Assembly (NCBI RefSeq): GCF_031846385.1
Contig: NZ_JAVRHV010000001.1
Span: forward strand, 1,116,001 to 1,180,000
DNA length: 64,000 nucleotides
Direction: 5' to 3'
From: Urechidicola vernalis
GTDB lineage: Bacteria; Bacteroidota; Bacteroidia; Flavobacteriales; Flavobacteriaceae
This document shows, in pieces, positions 44,617-52,445 of the stretch. The translations under genes were made by a program, and so were the position numbers. Every line of letters starts with the position of its first letter. Within the stretch, counting starts at the first letter, position 1. The notes under the pieces were generated by a model. It worked only from the letters and a program-made list of their open reading frames with translations. It did not search any database and was not told where the DNA came from.

Positions 44617-45069
44617 TTATTGCTCAATTTTATGAGTATCTCTAACTTTACTAAAAGTTAAATTCAATAATTTCCATGCACTTCCTACCTTTTTATATAC
44701 TTCAGTTACCGTAAATTCATTTGTTACATCGGTTCCCCTTACATGAGCTAAAAGTGTAATTCTATTCCAAAGTATCGCCGTGTCATTATCAAATAGTTCA
44801 ACTGCCACATCATGTACATCAGTCTTCTGATACCATATACTTCCACTTTTAATAATCTCTAACTCGCGTTTCTTTTTCCAAGAACCACTCATATGAACAA
44901 ATTTAGATTTGTCATGAAATAAGACCGCCAATTCTTCCACATTCTTTTCTGACATCCAATCCCATTTAGATTTGGAAAGTTCAATAATTTCATCCTCAAC
45001 TTTGCTATTTTGAGCAAATGAATTAACACTCATTACAAGCAAACAAACTCCTATCAATAATATTCTCAT
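44617..45069 (-). CDS. Secreted SnoaL/NTF2-like (DUF4440-type) protein
   Basis: The 150-aa protein has a signal peptide (VMSVNSFAQ) and an NTF2-like cone fold typical of DUF4440: an N-terminal helix (WDWMSEKNVEELAVLFHDKS), FVHMSGSW, IWYQKTDVHDVAVELFDNDT and AWKLLNLTFSKV. Such proteins may be small enzymes or binding proteins. It is the first minus-strand gene next to the divergent AraC regulator and lies 60 bases from the ferredoxin gene, so it may be the first member of the hydroxylase operon. Its role there is unknown. Confidence 0.78.
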   Translation of the reverse strand: MRILLIGVCLLVMSVNSFAQNSKVEDEIIELSKSKWDWMSEKNVEELAVLFHDKSKFVHMSGSWKKKRELEIIKSGSIWYQKTDVHDVAVELFDNDTAILWNRITLLAHVRGTDVTNEFTVTEVYKKVGSAWKLLNLTFSKVRDTHKIEQ

Positions 45070-45250
45070 TTTTTTAAATTTTTAAAGTGTTAATACAACT
45101 ACAAGGTTTCACTTTGTAAATATCTAATTCATTCAGCAATAAATTTGTACCCAAATTACTGAAAAACATACCACTATAACTGAAACTTCTGATTGAACAA
45201 AATAACATCTAATGATTTATAGTATATTTAGTGCTTAATGTATAGCATTT

Positions 45251-46162
45251 ATGGAAAATACACTTGTAATTAATTCGGTATCCGACTATTGCAATTTAAG
45301 AAATTATGAGGTAAAGCATTCTTTAATTGCCATTGTCGATTTTAATAAAGTTTCAAATGGCGGAGAAACAAGAAAATCTTTTAATGCTATGCATTTTAAT
45401 TGTTATGCTATTTTTCTTAAAGATGCAGAGGGTTGCAAAATGATGTATGGAGGAAAACCCTATGATTACGATGAAGGTACACTTGTATTTCTAAGTCCTA
45501 ATCAAACAATAAAACTTGGACAATACGACCCAAATTTTACTCCAAAAGGCTATGCTATATTATTCCACCCTGATTTACTATTAGGAACGGATCTTTTTAA
45601 AAAAATCCACACTTATGGTTTCTTTTCATATGAATCCAATGAGGCACTCCATATTTCAGCAAAAGAACGTAAGGTAATTTTAAGCGTCATTGATAAAATT
45701 CAATTTGAATTAGATCAAAACATAGACAAGCATAGTAAAAACTTAATTAGTTCTAACCTTGAACTTTTTCTAGACTATTGCACTCGTTTTTACAATCGAC
45801 AATTTATAACGAGAGCCCATGAAAATCAAAATACCATAGATAAATTTGAAACCTTATTAAATGATTATTTCAAGTCCAAAAAATCAATCAAGAATGGACT
45901 TCCTTCTGTAAATTATTTTGCTGATGAACTATGTCTATCTCCTAATTATTTTGGAGATTTAGTTAAAAATGAAACTGGAAAATCGGCTCAAGAACATATT
46001 CAGTTGAAACTTATTAATCTATCAAAAAACAAAATGTTTAATAATAAAAGTATTTCAGAAATAGCATTTGAACTTGGTTTTAAATACCCGCAGCACTTTA
46101 GTAGAATGTTTAAGAAAAGTACAGGTGTTACTCCGAAAGAGTTTAGAACTTTAAATAATTAG
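45251..46162 (+). CDS. AraC-family transcriptional regulator
   Basis: The 303-aa protein has a cupin-like sensor half (FNAMHFNCYAIFLKDAEGCK, YDEGTLVFLSPNQTIKLG) and a C-terminal double helix-turn-helix (FADELCLSPNYFGDLVKNET and SISEIAFELGFKYPQHFSRM followed by FKKSTGVTPKEFR). It is divergent from the SnoaL-hydroxylase operon, with a 181-base shared intergenic region, so it most likely controls that operon. Related flavobacterial AraC proteins occur beside oxidoreductases. The inducer is unknown. Confidence 0.9.
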   Translation: MENTLVINSVSDYCNLRNYEVKHSLIAIVDFNKVSNGGETRKSFNAMHFNCYAIFLKDAEGCKMMYGGKPYDYDEGTLVFLSPNQTIKLGQYDPNFTPKGYAILFHPDLLLGTDLFKKIHTYGFFSYESNEALHISAKERKVILSVIDKIQFELDQNIDKHSKNLISSNLELFLDYCTRFYNRQFITRAHENQNTIDKFETLLNDYFKSKKSIKNGLPSVNYFADELCLSPNYFGDLVKNETGKSAQEHIQLKLINLSKNKMFNNKSISEIAFELGFKYPQHFSRMFKKSTGVTPKEFRTLNN

Positions 46163-46332
46163 ATTGTCTTTTATTGTTTAAATCTAGGCTTCACCGTGTA
46201 TAGTAACCTTAATTCTCTCTTTTGTTCTTTCTGATTAAATACTCTAAAATTAATAGATTGTAAACTTAAGAAGAACTGAGTTAAAAAATAAGTCTTTTCA
46301 AATACACAATTCATTTACAACTAAAATCCCAC

Positions 46333-47544
46333 CTAATTGCTTAGATAGTAATCATTCAACCTCAACACTTCATCACTAACTTTCTTCTTGATTACCTTAC
46401 CATAACTTTCTGTAGTTGTTGAAATACTACTATGCCCGAGTAATTCACAAACTATCTCCATAGGAACATTATTATACAATAATACAGTAGATGCAAATGT
46501 TTTCCTTGCAGTATGCGTAGTCAACCTTTTTTCAATTCCAACTAAACTAGCCATTTCCTTTAGGTATGAATTGTAACGTTGATTACTCATCAATGGAAAT
46601 ATTTTCTCATCATTATTACTATATTTACCAATTAACTCTCTTGCTTTTAACAGTAATGGAACAGCAATTTCCTTCTTAGTTTTCTCACGTATCATTTCAA
46701 TCCACAACTGACCATCAAATCCTTTTACAATGTGTTTTTTAGACAATCTTTTCAATTCATTATATGCCAATCCTGTATAACAACTAAATATAAAACAATC
46801 CTGAACCAACTGTAATCTAGGCTGTGTAAATTTATGAGTCTCAAATGCTTTCAACTCTTCTACAGAAAGGAATACAACCCTTATTTTAGGCTTGTTTGCT
46901 TTGTGCAATGCAAAAGGGTCTTTTGCTAAATAATCAGCCCCTACAGCCACTCTCACAACCCTTTTAAGCCTCTGAATTGTCTTATATACACTATTAGGTA
47001 AAAACTTCTTTTCAGTCTTTAAATAATGCTCAAAATCAGTCAAATAATTCAATTTTAAATCCTTTAATAAATAGTCTCTTTTATTGAATTTAAATTTCAG
47101 AAATGATTTAACATGCACTAATGATTGATGGTATTTATCAACTGATACTTGCTTCACTTCTATTCCTACCAATTGCTGCATTCTATCGATATGATAGTCA
47201 AATGCATCTAGCAATGTTCTTTCAGATGCAGTCCTTTTACCTACGAACTGATTGTATATATCATCTACATCAAACTCTTCTTCTTTAACTTGGAGCAATA
47301 AAAAAGCCCTATTAATTTTAGATTTAATAAGACTTAGCTGTGTGTTGATGTTATTGTTTTCATCATTGGGTGGTTTGACAATTTGAAGTTTGCTAAACCA
47401 GTTCTTAGGATGTACAAATTGTCCTGTTGCAAATTGTTTTCTTTTACCTAAATAGGTGATTCTGCATTGTAACGGTGAAGTACCATTAACTCTAGTTTTA
47501 TTCTTTTTAAGAACGTAACGTATGTTTAATTTATGAGTTTTCAT
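46333..47544 (-). CDS. Tyrosine recombinase (integrase) of the tRNA-Val island
   Basis: The 403-aa protein has an N-terminal arm-binding domain (YVLKKNKTRVNGTSPLQCRI), a SAM-like core-binding domain (about 110-205) and a catalytic domain with K290/K291, H344-x-x-R347 (LTTHTARKTFAS), H371 (LLGHSSISTT) and the nucleophile Y381. The first catalytic arginine position is alanine (SCYTGLAYNEL, A260), a substitution that I recall as common in this Bacteroidota integrase group. It lies 200 bases from the tRNA-Val 3' end and points away from it, consistent with the recombinase that inserted the 40.07-47.75 kb element. Confidence 0.93.
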   Translation of the reverse strand: MKTHKLNIRYVLKKNKTRVNGTSPLQCRITYLGKRKQFATGQFVHPKNWFSKLQIVKPPNDENNNINTQLSLIKSKINRAFLLLQVKEEEFDVDDIYNQFVGKRTASERTLLDAFDYHIDRMQQLVGIEVKQVSVDKYHQSLVHVKSFLKFKFNKRDYLLKDLKLNYLTDFEHYLKTEKKFLPNSVYKTIQRLKRVVRVAVGADYLAKDPFALHKANKPKIRVVFLSVEELKAFETHKFTQPRLQLVQDCFIFSCYTGLAYNELKRLSKKHIVKGFDGQLWIEMIREKTKKEIAVPLLLKARELIGKYSNNDEKIFPLMSNQRYNSYLKEMASLVGIEKRLTTHTARKTFASTVLLYNNVPMEIVCELLGHSSISTTTESYGKVIKKKVSDEVLRLNDYYLSN

Positions 47545-47703
47545 AGTTCAATTTTTTGTTGATTTAGAATATATTGATATGGGTCCCTTTTGAGAAAAAG
47601 GTTCCCTTTTTACAGACCTTATATTATTTGTAGGTGTGAAATTTTGTAGAGTTGACGGTTCTGTAGAATTCAATAAAATCAGACCATAGGAAACTTCTGT
47701 GCA

Positions 47704-47735
47704 TAAAAAAAGCCTCCATTTCTGGAAGCTTTTTA
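47704..47735 (-). terminator. tRNA-Val terminator
   Basis: On the minus strand a hairpin (AAGCTTCC / GGAGGCTT with one G-T pair) is followed by a run of seven T, directly after the tRNA 3' end. Copies of this element recur at 39.33 and 40.04 kb. Confidence 0.9.
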
Positions 47736-47742
47736 ACTTAGG

Positions 47743-47817
47743 TGGGCAATGAGGGATTCGAACCCCCGACCCCCTCGGTGTAAACGAGGTGCTCTGAACC
47801 AACTGAGCTAATTGCCC
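47743..47817 (-). tRNA. tRNA-Val (anticodon TAC)
   Basis: The minus strand folds as a full cloverleaf: acceptor GGGCAAT / ATTGCCC with discriminator A, D arm GCTC / GAGC, anticodon stem CCTCG / CGAGG with loop TTTACAC (anticodon TAC, valine), five-base variable loop and T arm with TTCGAAT. CC follows the discriminator but the next base is T, so the terminal A of CCA is not encoded. It has a strong promoter and terminator and serves as the integration target. Confidence 0.97.
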
Positions 47818-47827
47818 TAAGCGGATG

Positions 47828-47857
47828 CAAATATAAGCGAGTTTTTAATACCTGCAA
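47828..47857 (-). promoter_or_regulatory. tRNA-Val promoter (TTG-N19-TATATTTG)
   Basis: On the minus strand TTG (47857-47855), 19 bases, then TATATTTG (47835-47828). Both elements are exact, and transcription would start a few bases before the tRNA 5' end. Confidence 0.85.
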
Positions 47858-47934
47858 AGTTTTTAATAGAAATAAATCTACTTTTTTTACGCTAAAATTG
47901 AACGACTCTCAAAGACAGTTTCTTAGCAGATAAA

Positions 47935-48729
47935 TTATTTCGCTAATGACGGAACATTTTGATAAATAAAATCTCCATGACCACTAAATATCTTTCTAAA
48001 CTCCTTGAAAAAAACTTTTCTCTCTGCTTCGTCTGGCCAATGTTCATGCGCTAATCTTACAGACTCATCATAAGCGACCTCAAAATCTGCTAAACTTTCA
48101 TAAATAGCGGCTTCAACCGCGTCTTGTGCATTGTTACCATATAATTGCTTATAAGTATAGTAGCCTTTGATATAATCGTTTTTCATTATTACATTATCAA
48201 AGAACTCTGTATATCCACTACCACCAGAGCCCGTTTTATTCTTTCTTATGTGTAAAATTAAAGGTTCGGTAGAATTTGTAACTAAATCTTTTTGGTAAGG
48301 CAATGAAATAGCGATTTCATCCTGCCTATTTCCATTATAGTAACTGTTTTGGTTTTCAAAAAAAGTATCACGCTCATTTTCATAAGCCCAACCCTCTTCA
48401 ATCAACTCTTCGGTACGCTCTTTTCCATATTCTATATCTTCCCAAGAACCGTATACATTTACAAATAAAACTTCACTATCATCAGGAGAAATGATATGTG
48501 TATATACTCCAGAACCCAAAATAAATTCGTTCTTATTTGTAATTTTATCAAAGTACTCTTGCTCAACATCTTTCCAATCAGAAAAATCTTTTTCTGTATC
48601 GTTTACTAAGTGAAAAGTTGAAATAACAATAATTGCAGGTACAAATTCATCCGATTTCTCCTGAGCTTTTACATTTATAAAAAATAGAAACACAAGGATA
48701 GCGGCATACGCTTTATTACAATTCATCAT
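47935..48729 (-). CDS. Secreted protein of unknown function, paralog 1 of a tandem pair
   Basis: The frame opens at a TTG (48735), but ATGs at 48729 and 48726 begin a proper signal peptide (KAYAAILVFLFFINVKAQ). The mature part shows two similar halves, each with a strand, the motif EYFDKITNKNEFILGSGVY or EFFDNVIMKNDYIKGYYTY and another strand, which suggests a duplicated ferredoxin-like barrel unit. It is homologous over its whole length to the next protein (48891-49700), with conserved EELIEEGWAYENER and HGDFIYQNVPSLAK. Function is unknown. A TATATTTG -7 element lies at 48753-48760. Confidence 0.75.
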   Translation of the reverse strand: MMNCNKAYAAILVFLFFINVKAQEKSDEFVPAIIVISTFHLVNDTEKDFSDWKDVEQEYFDKITNKNEFILGSGVYTHIISPDDSEVLFVNVYGSWEDIEYGKERTEELIEEGWAYENERDTFFENQNSYYNGNRQDEIAISLPYQKDLVTNSTEPLILHIRKNKTGSGGSGYTEFFDNVIMKNDYIKGYYTYKQLYGNNAQDAVEAAIYESLADFEVAYDESVRLAHEHWPDEAERKVFFKEFRKIFSGHGDFIYQNVPSLAK

Positions 48730-48752
48730 AGTCAAGTTTATTTTTGAGTAAT

Positions 48753-48760
48753 CAAATATA
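48753..48760 (-). promoter_or_regulatory. Candidate -7 element
   Basis: On the minus strand this is TATATTTG, 23 bases before the ATG at 48729, so the upstream TTG start (48735) is unlikely. No -33 TTG lies at standard spacing. Confidence 0.45.
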
Positions 48761-48890
48761 TAAAATATTATCGGTTCTAATTTTTAAAAAGAGCCTACCA
48801 ATAGAAGATTGATCGTTATTTCAAAACAAAAAGAAGTTGTATATAAAGTAACCTATCACTCTATATAACCTCTGCTAAATTCTTCTTTTT

Positions 48891-49700
48891 CTATTTCGCT
48901 AGTTCCGGAACATTCTGATAAATATAATCTCCATGACTTGAGAAGATCTTATTGAATCCCTCAAAGAACTCTTTGCGTTCATCTTCAAATTCCCAATGCT
49001 CTTGAACCAATCTCCAATCTTCATCGGCAGACTTTTCAATATCACTAAAATTTTCAAAAACAAACACCTCATTAAATTCCTGGCTATTAGACCCATATAA
49101 ATGTCTGTGCGTATAATAAGCCTTCACTAGATCATTCTTCATGGTAACATTCTCATAATATTCTTTAAATCCCTTTCCACCACCATTGCCAAGATTGTTT
49201 TTCTTCACATAATAAATTAGCGGCTTGGTCGACGCTGTTTCCAAAGGTTTTCCAAATCTTGTAGAGGTATAAATCTCGTCACTATGTTTAGCCTCATAGT
49301 AACTTGCTTGCTTACTAAAAAATGCCTGCCGTGCATCTTCATCTGGCCAACCTTCTTCAATCAGCTCATTGGTTCTTTCATCGGACTGCTCTAATGCACT
49401 TAAAGATTTATGAACATTCACAACTCCAACTTCAGTATCATCTCCTGTGAAATAATGAAAATAAAAGCCCGAATTAAGAATGTGCTCATTCTTCATCGTG
49501 ACTTTCTCGAAATATTCTTTTTCCGTTTTCATCCAATCAGAAAAATCAATGTCAGGATCAGAATTACGATGTAAAGTTGTAACAACTAAAATAACGGGCT
49601 CATAAGCATCTTCTTTGTTTTCTTCTTGCGCATAATTATTCGCCGGAAACAATAATGCACACATAAGTATTGTAATAAATACTAGTTTTAAAGTTTTCAT
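48891..49700 (-). CDS. Secreted protein of unknown function, paralog 2 of a tandem pair
   Basis: The 269-aa protein has a signal peptide (LLFPANNYAQ) and the same two-half layout as its neighbour: EYFEKVTMKNEHILNSGFYF in the first half and EYYENVTMKNDLVKAYYTH in the second, with acidic WPDEDARQAFF and WEFEDERKEFF segments after each. The KNE/KND repeats inside one protein point to an internal duplication, and the gene pair to a later tandem duplication. It has its own -7 element far upstream (49854-49861). No catalytic residues can be named. Confidence 0.75.
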   Translation of the reverse strand: MKTLKLVFITILMCALLFPANNYAQEENKEDAYEPVILVVTTLHRNSDPDIDFSDWMKTEKEYFEKVTMKNEHILNSGFYFHYFTGDDTEVGVVNVHKSLSALEQSDERTNELIEEGWPDEDARQAFFSKQASYYEAKHSDEIYTSTRFGKPLETASTKPLIYYVKKNNLGNGGGKGFKEYYENVTMKNDLVKAYYTHRHLYGSNSQEFNEVFVFENFSDIEKSADEDWRLVQEHWEFEDERKEFFEGFNKIFSSHGDYIYQNVPELAK

Positions 49701-49853
49701 AAAAATTTGATTGAGTTAGTAATATTTAAATCCTAAAACAAATAGGACTTATTAAAATAGGGGCTAGTGAAAAGGGTTCACATTAGCAGATCGTAGTAGT
49801 TCAATTGCCATAAAGTTCAATAGGGATTTGATACTATTTTAACAAATATTACT

Positions 49854-49861
49854 CAAATATA
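49854..49861 (-). promoter_or_regulatory. Candidate -7 element for the 48891-49700 gene
   Basis: TATATTTG on the minus strand, about 155 bases before the start and between folC and the unknown gene. No matching -33 element was seen. Confidence 0.35.
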
Positions 49862-49907
49862 ATAAATTCTAAGAGGATATCACCCTGCATATAAGAAGTT
49901 TCCAATT

Positions 49908-51125
49908 CTAAACAACCTCCGCTACCACAAAAGTACTTCCTCCAACATAAATAAAATCTTTCGTGGATGAATTTTGTCGTGCCGATTTATATGCATCTGC
50001 CACAGAATTGCACACTACACCTTTAAGTCCGAATAAATCGCACTTTGTCTTTAATTGAGTAGCGTCCAAACCTCTTGGAATATTAGGTTTACAAAAATAG
50101 TACTGAGCATCTTTCGGGAACAAGGGTAAAATACTTTCCAAATCTTTATCGTTTACAACACCTAAAACAATATGAAGGTTTTCGTAGGTTTCCTGCTTTA
50201 ATTGGTTTAAAACAAGTGTTAATCCTTCTCTATTATGCGCAGTATCACAAAATGTTTTTGGTTCCTTAGCCAACATTTGCCAACGACCCAATAGACTTGT
50301 ATTATCTACTACACGTTTAAATCCAAGTTTTAAATGGTCTTCCGAAATTTCAAATCCAGAATCTCGAAGAACTTCAAGAGTTAATGCTGCAGTTTTCAAG
50401 TTTTTCATTTGATAACTCCCAAGTAGATCCGTTTCATAAGATTTCTGTATATGCTTATCTGCTAAAAACAGATCAGCATTACAGCTCATTGCTTTCTCAT
50501 AAAAAACGTGATGAACCTCTTTTTGATATTCACCAACTACTACTGGTGTATTTTTTTTGATAATCCCTGCCTTCTCAACCGCAATTTCGGGCAATGTTTC
50601 ACCCAACATTTGCGTATGATCTAAGCCAATATTTGTAATAACTGAAATAAGTGGTGAAATGATATTGGTAGAATCCAATCGACCTCCTAAACCAACTTCA
50701 ATAATTGCAATATCAACTTTTTGCTTGGCAAAATAATCAAATGCCAACCCAACCGTCATTTCAAAAAAAGACAACTTGTGTTGTTTCAAAAAAGCATTAT
50801 TCTGTTCGATAAACTGAACAACACTATCTTGTGCAATTGCTTCTCCATTTACTTTAATTCGCTCAATGTAATCTTTTAAATGCGGTGAAGTGTACAAACC
50901 AACCTTGTAGCCAGCCTCTTGTAAAACAGAAGCCAACATATGACTTGTAGAGCCTTTACCATTGGTACCAGCAACATGAATAGATTTGAAAGATTTTTCT
51001 GGATAATTTAATTGCTCCGAAAGCAATATAGTATTGGTTAAATCTTTTTTAAAAGCGGTTTTACCAACGTTTTGATACATTGGAAGTTGTGAAAACATCC
51101 AATCTAAAGTTTCTTGATAGGTCAT
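49908..51125 (-). CDS. folC: Dihydrofolate synthase / folylpolyglutamate synthase
   Basis: The 405-aa Mur-ligase-like enzyme has the ATP loop HVAGTNGKGSTSHMLASVLQ, SPHLKDYIERIKVNG, EVGLGGRLDSTNII, ITNIGLDHTQMLG and the C-terminal DTAHNREGL. It adds glutamate to dihydropteroate and to folates in the cytosol. The start codon shares one base with the stop of the TonB-family gene, so translation is coupled and folC is the last gene of the exbB-exbD-tonB-folC operon. Confidence 0.95.
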   Translation of the reverse strand: MTYQETLDWMFSQLPMYQNVGKTAFKKDLTNTILLSEQLNYPEKSFKSIHVAGTNGKGSTSHMLASVLQEAGYKVGLYTSPHLKDYIERIKVNGEAIAQDSVVQFIEQNNAFLKQHKLSFFEMTVGLAFDYFAKQKVDIAIIEVGLGGRLDSTNIISPLISVITNIGLDHTQMLGETLPEIAVEKAGIIKKNTPVVVGEYQKEVHHVFYEKAMSCNADLFLADKHIQKSYETDLLGSYQMKNLKTAALTLEVLRDSGFEISEDHLKLGFKRVVDNTSLLGRWQMLAKEPKTFCDTAHNREGLTLVLNQLKQETYENLHIVLGVVNDKDLESILPLFPKDAQYYFCKPNIPRGLDATQLKTKCDLFGLKGVVCNSVADAYKSARQNSSTKDFIYVGGSTFVVAEVV

Positions 51126-52057
51126 TAGTTTGCTAAAGAAAATCTGTATTTAATTATACCGATCTGTTTAACACCGGCATTTTCATCAGGCTCCCAAGTC
51201 GTTTTTAAAGCCGCTTCTTTTGCACGAGATAATAAACATGCAGCAGTATTTGTAGACCCTTTTATTCCAGGGGTAGCTTTTATTACTTTTCCTGCTCTAT
51301 TCACCTCAATTGTAACAACAACCAAACCTTCCTCTTCACATTCGTAAACCGGTGTTGGTCTTTCTAAAGGTCTTCTACCTCCTAATTGATAATTACCATC
51401 TCCTCCACTTCCTCCATTACCAGAATAACCACTTGCATTCAAATCACCTGTAACTTTTCCTTTATCACCTCCTACATTGTCATTTCCCTCACCGCCTGCT
51501 TTAACACCTTCACTATTAATTAAACCACTCATTTGAGCATCTAACTTTGCCTTTTTATCAGCCTCTTCTTGTGCTATTCTATCTGCCTCCTCTTTTGCTA
51601 TTCTATCCGCTTCTTCTTGTGCTTTCTTAATTCTATCGGCCTCTTCTTGCACTAGTCGATCGGCTTCTTCCTGTGCTAATCTATCTTCCTCTAATTTCTT
51701 ACGCTCATCTTCTTTCTGCTTCATCAAAATAGATTCTTCAGAATCTTGAGTCAAGACTTCCTCTACTTGAGTTTCTTCAACTGGTGCTGCCTCTTCCACT
51801 TCTTCTTCAACAACCTCTTCTTTAACTTCCTCAGGTGCTTCTTCTACAACAGGATTCACCTCTGTTTTAACGGGCTCTTTGGGCTGAATATTTCCACTAC
51901 CAACTTCTGAAGTACCAAAATTCACGGCAATTCCAGATTCAATTGGTGGATCCATATAAGTCATTCCAAAAAAGAAAATCAACAACAACAATAACACCAT
52001 TATTATTGATGTAACTGTGGCAGATTTACGTTTATGTACAGTATCTAAAAACTCCAT
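51125..52057 (-). CDS. TonB-family energy transducer
   Basis: The 310-aa protein has a short cytoplasmic start, one membrane helix (SIIMVLLLLLIFFFGM, about 17-33), a Glu/Pro-rich periplasmic stretch and a coiled coil built of repeated EEADRIA-type units (about 115-170), a Gly-rich linker and a C-terminal TonB-like domain (LVVVTIEVNRAGKVIKATPG). TonB couples inner-membrane proton flow, through ExbB-ExbD, to outer-membrane transporters such as the SusC in this window. It is preceded directly by exbD and exbB on the same strand. The DNA repeats at about 51550-51700 are the coiled-coil codons. Confidence 0.9.
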   Translation of the reverse strand: MEFLDTVHKRKSATVTSIIMVLLLLLIFFFGMTYMDPPIESGIAVNFGTSEVGSGNIQPKEPVKTEVNPVVEEAPEEVKEEVVEEEVEEAAPVEETQVEEVLTQDSEESILMKQKEDERKKLEEDRLAQEEADRLVQEEADRIKKAQEEADRIAKEEADRIAQEEADKKAKLDAQMSGLINSEGVKAGGEGNDNVGGDKGKVTGDLNASGYSGNGGSGGDGNYQLGGRRPLERPTPVYECEEEGLVVVTIEVNRAGKVIKATPGIKGSTNTAACLLSRAKEAALKTTWEPDENAGVKQIGIIKYRFSLAN

Positions 52058-52444
52058 TTATTTGGGTCTTACAGCGAGTATTACTTTAAATTTATTTCTA
52101 TTTGCTATATCCATTACCGAAACGGCATCCTCAACAGGAACTCCTTCTTCCGCTCTTAACAAAACCGTAGGTTTATCCTGACCTGCCAATAAGGCTTTTA
52201 ACTCGGCCTCAACATTCGCTTCTGGAACTTTCTTATCATTCACGTAATATTGATGCCCCTTCTTTATGCTTACCGCAACATTCTTAGTATTGGTAGATTT
52301 CCCTTTGGCTTTTGGCAAAATCATGTCCAATGCATTTGGTGCATTTGACGTTAACATAAAAAACACCAACAACAAAAACACGATATCCGTCATAGAACTC
52401 ATACTGAATTCTGGACTTACTTTATTTCTTCCCTTAAACTTCAT
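52058..52444 (-). CDS. ExbD/TolR-family biopolymer transport protein
   Basis: The 128-aa protein has one N-terminal helix (MTDIVFLLLVFFMLTS) whose aspartate is the conserved proton-carrying residue of ExbD/TolR, followed by a small periplasmic alpha/beta domain (PTVLLRAEEGVPVEDAVSVM). It forms a motor with ExbB and TonB. It starts 1 base after the exbB stop and ends directly at the tonB start. Confidence 0.93.
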   Translation of the reverse strand: MKFKGRNKVSPEFSMSSMTDIVFLLLVFFMLTSNAPNALDMILPKAKGKSTNTKNVAVSIKKGHQYYVNDKKVPEANVEAELKALLAGQDKPTVLLRAEEGVPVEDAVSVMDIANRNKFKVILAVRPK

Positions 52445-52445
52445 C

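Larger units (their letters stand above)
40073..47750. mobile_element. Integrated island at tRNA-Val carrying a molybdenum hydroxylase module
   Basis: The element is bounded on the left by the tRNA-end copy (40073-40082) and on the right by the tRNA-Val gene itself (core 47741-47750). It is about 7.7 kb and carries a tyrosine integrase 200 bases from the tRNA, as is usual for tRNA-targeting islands. Cargo is MobA-like, XdhC, Mo subunit, 2Fe-2S subunit, SnoaL-like protein and an AraC regulator. No transfer or mobilisation genes are visible. Confidence 0.7.

Noticed and set aside
47548..47802. Minus-strand open frame of 84 codons before the integrase
   Set aside because: It runs through the tRNA-Val gene and its terminator, and its N-terminal residues are simply the translated tRNA. 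It has no family features.
51540..51700. Repeated DNA in the TonB gene as a mobile or regulatory repeat
   Set aside because: The repeats are in frame and encode heptad-like EEADRIA units, so coiled-coil coding explains them.
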